A stretch of DNA of 64,000 nucleotides from Camellia lanceoleosa (lineage: Eukaryota > Streptophyta > Magnoliopsida > Ericales > Theaceae). The translations under genes were made by a program, and so were the position numbers. Shown here in pieces: positions 1 to 10,661 of this stretch. The stretch covers positions 122,641,752 through 122,705,751 of the forward strand of contig CM045762.1 in assembly GCA_025200525.1 (NCBI GenBank), given 5' to 3'. Every line of letters starts with the position of its first letter. Position 1 is the stretch's first letter. The notes below the pieces were generated by a model, which searched no databases, was not told the DNA's origin, and saw only the letters and a program-made list of their open reading frames with translations.

Positions 1-807
1 ATAAACGGCCGCACATTGAGGAATCGAATTTGGTTGTTCCGTTTACTATTCAACCAAAGATCAGGAACATGCCGATTTCCTCTGACGCGTCGGTCTTAAA
101 AGACCCGGCTGTGGCCTTGAGCATGGCCTCTTCGATCTCCCTGCCGGTTGACAGAGTCATATTTCGGGACGAGCCAGACCTGATGTCGATCGCATTAGCC
201 GCTCAGTCGGCTTTGTTGGTACGTGCTTTGTATGCAGTCTTCCGCCTAAATACATGTATTTTAAATATTATTTAACTTTATTTCCTTATTTTGCAGACAG
301 TGGGCAGGATAGCCGAAATAGGCCGCCGTCAACATGACACCATAGAACAGATCGCCTTACTGAAGACCGAAGTTGAAAATGAAATGTGTAAGGTTGTGGA
401 AGCCTCTCAGAGAGCCGATTATGAAGCGACGAAAGCAGTGGAGGAACGCGCGAGGGCCGAGTCTAAGGCCGAGAGCGCGAGGAACTCCGGCTTAAGGTCA
501 AGCACGAGAATAGGACAAGAGCGAGTGAGGATGCGCTCCAGTTAGCCAAGGAAGTGATTGCCAAGTTAGAAGCCAACTTGGAAGAATCGAGGAAGGCGAA
601 GGAAAAAGCCAACTCCGAGGTTTCCAATCCGTTCCAGGCGGGACAAGAAGCCGCCTTAGATAGCTATGCGGATGAAGTGCCCAAGTTTGAGAATCGAGGC
701 TTCAAACACGGCTAGCTCAAAGCCCTTGCTGCCGCGAATGTGACATTGGCCAAGCCGATTCCATTCAAGCAAGTGGATGTTGAGTCACGGCATCCGACCG
801 AGGATTG
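1..807 (+). pseudogene. Antisense extra ORF 1 of Retand element, C-terminal part, with intron
   Basis: Plus-strand gene antisense to gag-pol. An exon runs to 218. A 78-bp intron has GT at 219-220 and a pyrimidine-rich run ending TTTTGCAG at 296. The next exon encodes a charged, probably coiled-coil stretch (TVGRIAEIGRRQHDTIEQIA, then many A/E/K/R residues). A frameshift near 480-540 breaks the frame. The continuing frame shows a motif like VPKFENRGFKHG near 680-710 and ends at TGA 805-807. The matching upstream part at 34,158-35,420 carries the 'putative gypsy-type transposon' domain. Such antisense ORFs are known in Tat-lineage elements; their function is not established. Confidence 0.7.
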
Positions 808-1189
808 ACTAGGGTGACATTCTAATTTTTGCTAGGCATCTTCCGCAAAGTTGTAGCATTTTGTTTAATGATTTTAGCTAGTTTAAGGTAGTTTTCATAT
901 GTAAAATGGCTACCATCTCAGATTCAATTTACTTAATGAAAATTCCTTTTGCTTAAAACTTCCTTTGCTCTTTGCTATCATTTGTGCTTAACTTTCGTTA
1001 TTGATGAATGGTGTTGCTTTTTACCATTGTGGATAAAATAGTATGAGGATTATGAGGTGAGTGAATTAAACATCCGTGAACACCGCCGATTAGATAACTA
1101 GGCAATTTAGTAATTTATCCATTTTTCAACTTATCCAATAAGTGAAATAGCTTAGGGCCTTGTCGTATGGCCGATTAGCTTCATGGATC
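808..1189. other. Spacer between antisense ORF 1 and tandem repeats
   Basis: AT-rich stretch directly after the TGA at 805-807. No reading frame or recognisable domain. It probably holds the 3' UTR of antisense ORF 1. It is closely matched by 36,201-36,585. Confidence 0.4.
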
Positions 1190-1680
1190 TACCTTGCAAA
1201 GGGCCATCGATGAACCGGAATGCCGATTAATAAATTTGTTCTTGCCCACCAATGTATGAACCGGAATGCCAATGCTTAGTTCATGGAGTGGGTGGCACCC
1301 GTGAATCAAGACTGGCTTTGATATTTGGCCACCGATTAATAACCGCCTTGTTTCGCTTAGTGTGAACCGCAAATGTCGAATGCTCGGTTCATGGAGTGGA
1401 TGTGGCACGCAGAATCGCACCGGACTTCGATATTTGGCGGTCGATTAAGAATCTACCCTTGCCCCAATGCAATGTATGAACTGGAAATGCCGAATGCTTA
1501 GTTCATGGAGTGGTTGTGGCATGCGCAAATGGGCACCTAACTCTGATATTTGGCTCGTCAGACATTACCGCTTGCCCACCAAGGTGAACTGGAAATGTCG
1601 AATGCTCAGTTCATGGAGTGGCTGTGGCACGTGCAAATCGGCACCGGGCTTTTGAAGTTTAGCATTAATGAAATCACCTC
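1190..1680. repeat. ~117-bp tandem repeat, about 4 units (degraded)
   Basis: Each unit contains 'gttcatggagtgg', a GGCAC-containing segment and 'gatatttggc'. The unit start recurs roughly every 115-118 bp. The cleaner version is at 36,590-37,080. It lies between the two antisense ORFs. Short reading frames across it are repeat artefacts. Confidence 0.75.
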
Positions 1681-1850
1681 AGGGGCGCTGCATCCATTAG
1701 GAATAAATGAGGTGAGCACTTCACGCCCGTAAATCCCATTAATGTGTTCAGACTCAATTTAAACCAGTCTGTTAGATAAGTGCGAATGTCAAGTAGACTA
1801 TTCTTCAACAATAGAGGAGAATGGAGGACATTTGCTCAGCAGGATTCAGA

Positions 1851-2687
1851 GATGAATCACACTGGCAAGCATATGCGCATGGGAAAAGGGCATGGCAAAA
1901 ACGTCAGTCCCCACGTCGTCGAAGTAGATCACCCAGAAGGGAAAAACAGTAATAGGGTAACTTCCCTTGACTACGACCGAGAAGTGAACTTGATGCGACA
2001 CCGCGACCGTTGAGTTTTGCTGTTTTTGTGGGGAACAAACCAATGACAGAAACGGATTCAATTGTTCACGATCTAGGTGTGGCGGTCGAGTTCGCTCGAC
2101 AGATCTTTCCACCAGAAGTCCAGCAGTCGATGGTCGATCGACAGGATTTCGAAGTGTTTCGAGAAGGTATCCACAGAGCGGTGAAAGGGTCAGATATCGC
2201 CTATGAAATCGACGTTTCGCAGCTACAAGCGGAGATAGAGCGTATGACTAACGAATTCGAAACTTGGAGGCTCGCGCGGAGAAGGCTGAGCGTGAGTTAA
2301 GGAAGGCCAAAATCGTTTAATCGCTGCGGTGAGCCATATCTAACCCAACGTGGAGGAAAGGGTGACCCAACGGCTGATAAGTCATGCGATGGCGGATCGA
2401 GATACGGCAAGCATTTTTGCAATAGAGACTGCAAGGTCCAGGGCTTATGAGAAGGGCTTCTACAACAGTCGAAAAGTCGGGATAGACAAGACCAAGGAGA
2501 ACTTGCCGAGGAGGTATGCCGATGCAAGAATCGAGGTTTCAGGCACGGGTGGATTAAGGCTCTCCAAGCCGCAGAGGCTCTCCGAGAGACGGGCGCTGAA
2601 TCGGCGTCGCCGTTATACCAACGTCATCACTTTTCCTTTGGCGCTTTTGAAATCGAGAAAAGTGACTACGAGGGTGATGTTGAATAG
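1851..2687 (+). pseudogene. Antisense extra ORF 2 of Retand element (broken)
   Basis: Second plus-strand ORF antisense to gag-pol. Recognisable pieces in order are DSIVHDLGVAVEFARQIFPP (about 2,055-2,115), a heptad-like QLQAEIERMTNEFETW (about 2,220-2,270), VTQRLISHAMADRDTA (about 2,360-2,410), and a terminal acidic segment like FEIEKSDYEGDVE ending at TAG 2,685-2,687. At least two frameshifts separate them. The parallel copy is 37,275-38,082. I do not recognise a family. It may be the 3' exons of the same transcript as ORF 1 or a separate gene. Confidence 0.55.
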
Positions 2688-2916
2688 GATTGAACATATT
2701 GTAAACGCTGCAACACTGATTGGGCTCAAATTATGTATTTATTGTTTAATATGATAAAACACCCTATTTTAAGTGTTTGCATGTTTCAATTTACGTTTGT
2801 ACATTCCGAGCCAATCAGCTAATATAGTGAAACATTTCATTCCAAGTGCTTGCATGTTCAAACTTTTGTCAACGACGTGTGTTGTTGTTGTTATTGTTTT
2901 TTTTTTTATTTTTTAT

Positions 2917-4000
2917 CGGCCAATCGTGATGTCTATAAAGGGCGCTTCGAATCTGGAGTCTTATTCGGCCTAAACGTGACTTGTACGGATGGGGCTTCGA
3001 ATTCGGAGGCTTTTATGTCTTGCCAATCGTGATGTCCATGAAGGGCGCTCCGAATTCGGAGTCTTATTTGGCCCAAACGTGACCTGCACGGATGAGGCTC
3101 CAAATTCGGAGGCTTTTTATCTTAGCCAATCGTGATATCCCCAAAGGGCGCTCCGAATTCGGAGTCTTATTCGGCCCAAACGTGACCTACATGAATGGGG
3201 CTTCGAATTCGGAGGCTTTTATGTCTTGGCCAATCGTGATAGCCACGAAGGGCGCTTCGAATCTGGAGTCTTATTTGGCCCAAACGTGACCTGCACGGAT
3301 GGGGCTCCGAATTCGAAGGCTTTTATGTCTTGGCCAATCGTGATATCCACGAAGGGCGCTTCGAATCCGGAGTCTTATTCGGCCCAAACGTGACTTGCAC
3401 GGATGGGGCTTTGAATTCAGAGGTTTTTTTATCTTGGCCAATTGTGATGTCCACGAAGGACGCTCTGAATTCGGAGTCTTATTCAGTCCAAACATGACCT
3501 GCACGAATGGGGCTCCGAATTCGGAGGTTTTTTTTATCTTGGCCAATCGTGATGTCCATAAAGGGCGCTCTGAATCCGAAGTCTTATTCAGGCTAAATGT
3601 GACCTGCACGGATGGGGCTCCAAATTTGGAGGCTTTTATGTCATGGCCAATCATGATATCCATAAAGGGCGCTCCGAATCCAGAGTCTTATTCGCCCCAA
3701 ACGTGACCTGCACAGATGGGGCTCCGAATTCAGAGGCTTTTTATCTTGGCCAATAGTGATATCCACGAAGGGCGCTCCGAATCCGGAGTCTTATTCAGCC
3801 CAAACGTGACCTACACGGATGGGGCTTCGAATTCGGAGGTTTTTTATCTTGGCCAATCGTGATGTCCAAGAAAGGCGCTTCGAATTCGGAGTCTTATTCG
3901 GCCCAAACGTGACCTGTACAGATGGGGCTCCAAATTTGGAGGCTTTTATCTTGACCAATCGTGATATCCACGAAGGGCGCTCTGAATCCAGTGGCTTAAA
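2917..4000. repeat. 104-bp tandem repeat array, ~10.5 units (3' region of Retand element)
   Basis: Units begin 'ggccaatcgtgat' at about 2,919, 3,022, 3,125, 3,229, 3,333, 3,437, 3,542, 3,646, 3,749, 3,852 and 3,954, giving a period of 102-105 bp. Each unit has two 'tcgaattcgga'-like halves around 'gtcttattcggcccaaacgtgac'. In element orientation it lies between the integrase stop and the antisense ORFs. Tandem repeats in the 3' region are typical of Tat elements and are a proposed source of satellites. Both strands show 60-130 aa reading frames here only because the repeat lacks stops. Confidence 0.92.
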
Positions 4001-4116
4001 CCAGAAGACTTTTGAACTAAATTTCACAACGAGAAAATAGGGAACTTTGCATTGCAAAAGTGGAATCCATACACGGTGAATCACTCAAAACAAGTAACAT
4101 GCCCTACAGGTCGGGT

Positions 4117-5580
4117 TTAATGATAGAATTTACGCAAGTGCGTTGAATTCCAAGGCCGTGGCAGACTTCTCCCAGACATGTCTTTGAGCCGATATGCCCC
4201 TACTCCCGCGATTGAGTCGATCTAATAGGGGCCGTCCCAGTTAGGACCCAATTTTCCCACAGGCAGATTCTTGGAAGCCGGAAGCACTTTCTTCAGGACC
4301 AACTCTCCTGGTGTATAACGGCGTAGCTGAACATGTTGATTGTACGACTTAGCTAGTCAGTCATTGCCGGTACCGTGCCATGGACGTGAGGGCACGGTCT
4401 CTTCGTTCTTCAATCAGAGTCAAATCCAAAGATAGCATCATGTCGTTTCTGCCCATATAAAAAACTTTTGATTTCAAGGTTGAGAGGCTGATCTCCAAGG
4501 GGATGATTGCTATGCTTGAAGCACAGTTAAACGGTGTCTCCCAAAGGATCAAGGTGAGTAGCGATGAGCCCATAACACACTCACCAATTCTTCAACCCAT
4601 CCGCTTTAGCTTTCTAGCCTCTTCTTGATGCCGTTCAAAATAGATTTGTTGAAGGCTTCCGCTTGGCCATTACTCTGTGGATAAGCCGGGGTGGAGAAAA
4701 AGGCGAATACCATATTTGTTACATAGTTCTTGGTAAACACCATAATCGAATTGGGTGCCAATTCAAATAAGTGCTCTAATGCCAATCACGTTATGATATT
4801 TCTCCATACAAAACACTTCACATCAGTATCTCGAATGTGCGTTAGTGCCTCCGCTTCGACCCATTTTGTGAAATAATCTATAGCGACAATAAAAAATCGC
4901 TTGTTGCCTGGGGCACGAGGCAATGGTCCGATGATGTCAAGTCCCCATTGGGCGAACAACCAAGGACTGGTTATAGAGCTTAGCTCTTCAGCAGGCAAAT
5001 GTGTTAAGGGGGAAAACTTCTGGCACTGTTCACATTTCTTCACATAACATTCGGCATCAGCTCTCATTGTCGGCCAATAATACCCTTGTGTCACAGCTCG
5101 ATGGGCCAGATAGCGCCCGCCAGAATGGGCACCACAGCTCCCTTCATATATTTCAGTCAGGAGTTCTTCAACTTTATCCGGATGAACGTATTCTAGGTAC
5201 GGGCCAGAGAGGGATTTTTTGTAAAGCTTTCCTTGAGAATCCAAATAGTATCGCAGGGCTTTGTTTCGTAGCTTATGCGCTTCTTTCTTATCCGACGGGA
5301 GCTGTTCGGAAGATAGGAATGCAGCAATGGAATCCATCCAACTCGGACCTGACTTTATGATTTTGATCTGGACTTCGTCTGAAGGGCCAATGCTCGGCTT
5401 AGGGATGAAACCCACTTCAATTGTCCGTTTAATCTCTGAGTTAATGGCGGAGGCTAGGCAAGCCAGAGCGTTTGCATGTGTGTTCTGATCGCGGGTTATT
5501 TGGTTCAATTTGTGATGGTCAAATTTTCCCAGCAAGGAATTTGCGGTTTTCATGTAAGGGGCCATACGGTCGTTTTGGTC
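4117..5580 (-). pseudogene. Retand integrase (broken copy 1)
   Basis: Integrase end of pol. The HHCC zinc module (H...H with CEQCQ) and the first catalytic Asp in GLDIIGPLP are intact within the 4,786-5,658 frame. A TGA directly follows 'NIIT' at about 4,784, where an Arg codon (CGA) would be expected. Below it the second Asp/Glu region is shortened and frameshifted. The C-terminal GPY/F-like module is readable around 4,120-4,330 and ends RKFYH-stop at 4,117-4,119. The upper part is almost identical to 40,089-40,870, but the 4,580-4,790 part has several private deletions. Confidence 0.82.
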
Positions 5581-5860
5581 ACAGATTTCTTTTAGTCGAT
5601 TGATCACCATTTTTGAATCGCAAAATAAGCAAGCGCCGAGCACCCAAGAGATGTGCATTCCGCAAGCCGGTTAGTAGGGCTTCGTATTCGACGTCATTTT
5701 TTGATGCTTCGAAGCTGAGTTTGACAGCCTGCTCGATTATTGCTTCGTTGGGAGCCATGATCACTACCCCGGCCCGCTGCCGTGTTGATTGGAGAATCCA
5801 TCACAGTACAGCTGCCAAATGTCCACAACGTAAATTCTCCAGTTCAGTTTAGGTCGAATT
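5480..5860 (-). pseudogene. Archaeal-type RNase H (second RNase H) of Retand pol, frameshifted
   Basis: Between RT/RNase H and integrase the minus strand encodes NDVEYEALLTGLRNAHLLGA (about 5,630-5,690), then in another frame CDSKMVI, and further on NTHANALACLAS. This is the E...D(S)...D/H pattern of the extra RNase H domain carried by Tat-lineage elements. A one-frame slip lies at about 5,640. The same slip occurs in the other copy (about 40,945), so it predates the duplication. Confidence 0.72.
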
Positions 5861-5869
5861 TCATCAGAC

Positions 5870-7450
5870 TTGAAGTCGGCAAGATCCCCAGTGAATTCGG
5901 CCACAAAGTCGGCAAGCACTTGCCCCCTGATTGAGGTTCTAGATAGAAATTGAATGTCGTGCTGGCCGAGTTCGAGAGCCCACTTTGAGATGCGCCCTGC
6001 TGTTTCTGCACTACAGAGTACTGACCGGAAGGGGTAGTCTGTTAGTACCCTGATGGTATGCCCCTTAAAATAATGCATCAGTTTTCTTGCTGCCATGACG
6101 AGGGCTAGGATGAGTTTTTCCAATGTAGGTAACGGGTTTGGCACAACCATTGCCTTGTTCACATAATACATCGTCACCGCCTCGAGCTCTTCCTTGAATA
6201 GTATGGCGCTGATGGTCCGATCGAAATCGCCGATACAAAATCACGGTCGCTCGCCAAGGTGCCAAAAGTGGAACTGATCAGAGGTGAGTTTTTAGATCGC
6301 TGAAAGCGGCCAGACCAGAGGTCCATTCAAAAGCCTTACCCCGCCGAGGGTATAAAAGAATTGTCAGATCGATTTGTAGAACGATCGATGAACCTATTGA
6401 GGCGGCGTCACCCCCATCAACATTTGAACTTCCTTCACCGACGAGGGAGCCGAGTTCCAAGATTGTGGATTTGCCTCAAGTTGGCTTCATTCCCTTGGTT
6501 GACAATGTAGCAAAGGAATTTGCGGATCCGATTCCAAATGTACACTTGGAAGCCGCTCAAATTGCTTTTGTGCTTTTGCAAATGTCAATGTCTCATCCAG
6601 ATCGCTAGATGAGTTTGTTCTCCTTGATTTAACCACCATATCATTAATGTACACTTCCATAGTTCTCCGAGTTGCTCCTTGAACATGGCAATGACTAGTT
6701 TTTGGTAAGTTGTCCTCAGATTCTTTCAAATTTCAAAAGGCATAACCTTATAGCAATAGGTTCCTCTTGGGGTAAGGAATGCAATTTTGTCTTGTCCTCC
6801 TGATGTATGGCAATTTGATGGTAACCTCAGAGGCATCCAGAAGCTCATTCGCTGATGATGTGTGGTGGCATCTACGAGTTGGTCTATTCTTGGTAGGGAA
6901 AAGCAATCATTGGGGCAAGCTTTGTTTAAGTCTGAAGTCCACACAAACACGCCAAGTCCCATTTTTCTTCTTAACAACCATAGATTCGAGAGCCATGTAG
7001 GGTAGGTCACTTCTGATTGCCCTTGATCAAGCCATGGTCAACTTCCTCAACAACAAAGAATAGCAGGTGCTCATGAAGGCCGACTTTTCTCAATAATCGG
7101 CTTACATTTGGTGTCAACATTTAAACGGTCGATAAACCGATGGATCCACCCCAGATCTCATATGGTGGCTATGCAAATACATCAAGGTTGCCGAGTAAGA
7201 AGGAAACTAACCGCCGTCAACTTTATTCAAGGAGGCGAGACCATGAAGAACTCCGCCCAGATTCCCATCAATTTCCACTCGATCCAAGGCTTCCGTGGCC
7301 TTTTTCACTCGGAGCCGCCCAACATCGCCGAGGCTTTCGATCGCACCTCAATAGAATTTACGCCCAAATTTCTTGGTGTCTTTTGCAAGTAGAAGATAAC
7401 ATGCTCGTCGATTTCGGGAACCACAGATTTGTTCAATGCCGCTCAATCGA
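5870..7450 (-). pseudogene. Retand reverse transcriptase and RNase H (fragmented copy 1)
   Basis: Fragments in at least four frames. LPRIDQLVDATTHH and KACPNDCFSLP at about 6,870-6,940; the 'GTYCYKVMPF' motif near 6,730-6,770; the active-site region reads INDMVVKS rather than IDDMVVKS at about 6,630-6,650; RNase H pieces (MAARKLMHYFKGHTIRVLTD) around 6,030-6,100. The second copy (41,150-42,814) has the same region open over 554 codons, so most breaks here are private to this contig. Confidence 0.8.
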
Positions 7451-7459
7451 AGCGAGCAA

Positions 7460-9360
7460 TTAATGATAGGTACTTAGCACGCCTCGCATGGTGTGCACCA
7501 AGTTCGCCCCATGATGAGATTATACGGTGATGGCAAATTGACAACTAAGAATTCCACATCCACCGCTCGGAGCCCGCCAATCGGTAGTGTGATTTTGCCC
7601 AATGGCTATTCGGTTGGCTGAAGTTTAATAACTGTAAGGAGCCGAGACAGTCCGACTCGGTGAACCCAAGATTTGTGAAGGTCTTGTAATACATAACTTC
7701 CGGCACTTTGATCGATGAGAACGCTGCTCAACGTTAAATCGTTTACGCCAGTAGTTCGGCGACCAACGGATCAATGTGGGAGAGCGTTACGTTGATTAAA
7801 TCAGAATCGTTGAAGGCAATATTCAAAGCTTCATGGGCCCATTTTGCTGGTGTGATTTGCTTTTGGGAGTCAGATGCGATCAATCAGTATGTCATGATGA
7901 CGCCGGCAGTCAGATATCATATGGATTACGCCAAGTGGAGGTGAATCTTGCCGTAAAGCTATTGCTTTTGTCGAGTTATCTCTTCGGACGTACTGCTTAA
8001 GACGACCATCTTGTACCAATTCCTCAAGGTGATCCTTCAATGCATAACAACTCTCTGTGTTGTAGCTGCAGTCTTTATGATACTCGCACCGCCTATCCCG
8101 TCTCCTCGTGTCGGGAGGTCCCACCATTTTGGATGGCCATTTGAAGAACAAAAGGTGTTAGACTTTGGACATAACTGTGCTAATCGGTTCTGACAACTCC
8201 GTATATTTCTTGTCCGCGCGCCTTGTGCGCCTGCTATCTACTTGAAGTTGTTCACTAGCTTGGTGGGAACATTGGTCATTCATTCGGCACGAATCCCATC
8301 TCTTGTCTCGTCTAGCCCAACTTCGTGGTTCAGGGCTCCGTGATGGTACAGAGTTTATCGGCTGAACAATCTCAGAAGGGGCCGTCTTGTTGGCCTTGTT
8401 CCCAGCTTTAACCCGCAGAGCGTCATCTTCCACTTTGCAGTATTCCTCGACTTTCTTCATCAACAACCATACTGTTTTGGGGTGCCTTCTAGTCAAGGAA
8501 CTGCGGAGGGCACTATCGGGATGCAACTCCATTTTAAAGGCAGTGATGGCCATGGAGTTGTTGCAGGCGTCGTCAACAAGATTAAAGCATTCCTAATAAC
8601 ACGCCAAATATGCTCATAAGGTTACCTTGGTTGGATTTGCATTGCCCAAAGAGAATCGGCTTGCTTCGGCTGGACCTCATTGGTGATGAATCTTGCCCTG
8701 AAGGATTTTTGTAATTGATGGAAGCTCTTAATTGACGCTGGCTCCAACTTGTAATACCATCTGACGGCCAATGGTCCTAAGCTACTCGGAAATATTGGCA
8801 CATAAGGGCCTCGCTGTTCAGATGCAAAGATCATGGCTTGCTTATAATGACGGATGTGGTCAAGGATCCGATTTTCGTCAGATAGGGTGAATGATGGGCC
8901 TTGAACTTTTGGGTAGTCGCTTTGCGATCTATCACACAAAGGGTCATGTTGGTCCTCTTCATTTGAACCATTACGCCTTCACTTGTGGCGTGCTCATGGA
9001 CTCTTTTCGGAGGAGCCGGTGGTTTTGACTCGCCCCTTTTTTGGGCTCTAGAGATAATGAGTCGAACCACCGCCACTATCTTGTCTTCTGCTCAAAATCG
9101 CCGGCCATCTTTCCTTAGAGGTCGTGTCGATCTTGGCGACAACCTTGTTTAGACTTCGCCACTTCCAAGGCCAAATCGACGGAGACGCCGCTCATGATCA
9201 TGTTTTCCAACCTCGCTTGTTTTGCTTTGCTCGCTCCATGATTGCTTGCATTGTCTTATGTGCTAAGGTCAAGGGTGAGGTATGGGCAACTGAGTCGAAG
9301 TTCAAGGCACGTCTTGCAATGATATTCTCCTGTCCCATCATGTTTGTTGGAGTGACGCCA
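7460..9360 (-). pseudogene. Retand gag and aspartic protease (fragmented copy 1)
   Basis: Gag core with WYYKLEPASIKSFHQLQKSF and a following RARFITNE (about 8,680-8,770). A downstream gag segment occupies 8,158-8,553. A CCHC-like module (CEYHKDCSYNTESC) lies near 8,040-8,090. The protease region is broken: remnants of the DQGS active-site segment lie near 7,700. The N-terminal gag with a predicted coiled coil is at about 9,200-9,350. 7,990-8,600 is nearly identical to 43,350-43,970. Confidence 0.8.
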
Positions 9361-9449
9361 TCTCTCAGTGTGATTTCGTTAGCGACTATCGGAGGATCTT
9401 CCGTTGTCCGCCATGAATGTAGTTCAAGATTCCCACAGATTTTGCCAAT

Positions 9450-9870
9450 TGTGGTGATGTGGTTTGGAAATACTTTGATCTCGTGACGCCGTGATCCTCG
9501 CTAGCCAATTAAAAGGAATGAACACTGGCCGGGGTGCTTAATTAGCACTGACGGATAAGTCAACAGATACTCTCTTGGTTGCTTGATTTAAAGTTGCTGC
9601 ATTAGTTCTCACATACCTCTTTTGGTCGATGTTCTTCTATTTATATCTTTCTTTTCTTGGGCCTTAAGGTCGGGCGACCTTCAATCATTATATAACTATT
9701 TACTCGGCTCCTCCGGTTGCAAATCATATTCACTCTACCTTACTCAAATGGTTATGTGGCGAATAGGGTACTTGGATTCAGATGTATAAGACTTTTAATG
9801 TGATGTATATATTTCGACTCTCTAGGTTCAATTATTCGCCTCTTTACGCCCCCTAATATTCGCTCCCACA
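9450..9870 (-). repeat. 5' LTR of Retand element, copy 1
   Basis: Starts tgtggtgatgtgg and ends cgctcccaca, followed by attta (9,871-9,875). It is 421 bp against 450 bp for the same LTR at 44,844-45,293. The shortfall is made of many 1-4 base losses, especially in the first 100 bp. Confidence 0.88.
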
Positions 9871-10661
9871 ATTTACAAATAGAATTTCATAGAATTTATA
9901 TATAAAAATGTATTTAGAATGATGTAATAACAACATATTTATAATTATGAGATATAATAATAGATATTTGATTAAAGAAAATCATAAATAATTATGTCAT
10001 TTGATATGAAACTTTTGATAAAAATTGCTTATATAACATTACCTTTTTCATATTGATTGTATGGTAGTATTGATTGATGCTCCTTGATCCATTGTTTTAA
10101 TGTTGGTTATTATACAATCTTGTAATAATGCTCCACAACATTCACATTGTATTACTTAGCTAAAAAGAGCAATGCTAAGTACTGAATTTGAACTTGCCTC
10201 AATGGCTCAAATTTCACTTTGCCACCGTCTGACCTATTGTTCGCAAAAGGTCGATAACCGCGTTGACTGTGACAATTGGGTAAGACAAATGTTTTACCCG
10301 ATCATCCTAAGAATAGAAATTCGAGGTACCATTCGAGGCACCAAGGATTTCCCATGAGAAAATTAGTAAAACATTACTTTTCAATTTTTGGTAATAGAAG
10401 AGGTCCAAAATATTTTTTTATTAGTTAAGGTCTCTTAATAATATTATTAGAAAATTTTAACTCGCCACAGAGAAATTTCAATCGTCATATTTTATGTAAT
10501 TTCTCCGCATCAAATTTCTTTGTAAAATATTGATGGACCTAAACTATTATGAAAATATTGCATGTCTTTTATTTTATAAAATTTTAGGGCTCATTTGGGA
10601 AGCTGATTAAAAGCTATTTTTTTAATTTTTAACCAATTTTAAGTCACATCAGCTCTAACAT
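9871..10661. other. Host flank block (third copy), non-coding
   Basis: Matches 45,294-46,108 and, with more divergence, 22,184-22,945. Near-identical to the 45-kb copy except in a 150-bp patch (10,170-10,340) with many small indels. No gene seen. It shows that the Retand and Tekay elements in this contig sit at the same two target sites as in locus B. Confidence 0.8.

Larger units (their letters stand above)
1..9870 (-). mobile_element. Tat/Retand-type Ty3/gypsy element, copy 1 (3' end off window)
   Basis: Element read right to left: 5' LTR (9,450-9,870), gag, protease, RT, RNase H, archaeal-type RNase H, integrase, a 104-bp tandem array, then ORFs on the opposite (plus) strand. The 3' LTR is beyond position 1. 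Domain order, the second RNase H and the antisense ORFs place it in the Tat lineage. It is colinear with 35,432-45,293 of the complete copy and is flanked on the right by the same attta target duplication and host DNA, so it is the same insertion event represented twice. No reading frame is intact. Confidence 0.88.

Noticed and set aside
1190..1680. Possible CRISPR-like array because of regular repeats
   Set aside because: The whole ~117-bp unit repeats with no unique spacers, and the genome is that of a plant.
3092..4084. Several 65-130 aa reading frames on both strands
   Set aside because: They are translations of the 104-bp tandem repeat and its complement, repeating the same peptide per unit. 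No start context or family.
5001..5360. 119-aa plus-strand frame, also at 40,304-40,663
   Set aside because: Shadow of the integrase on the other strand. Its conservation follows from that of the integrase.
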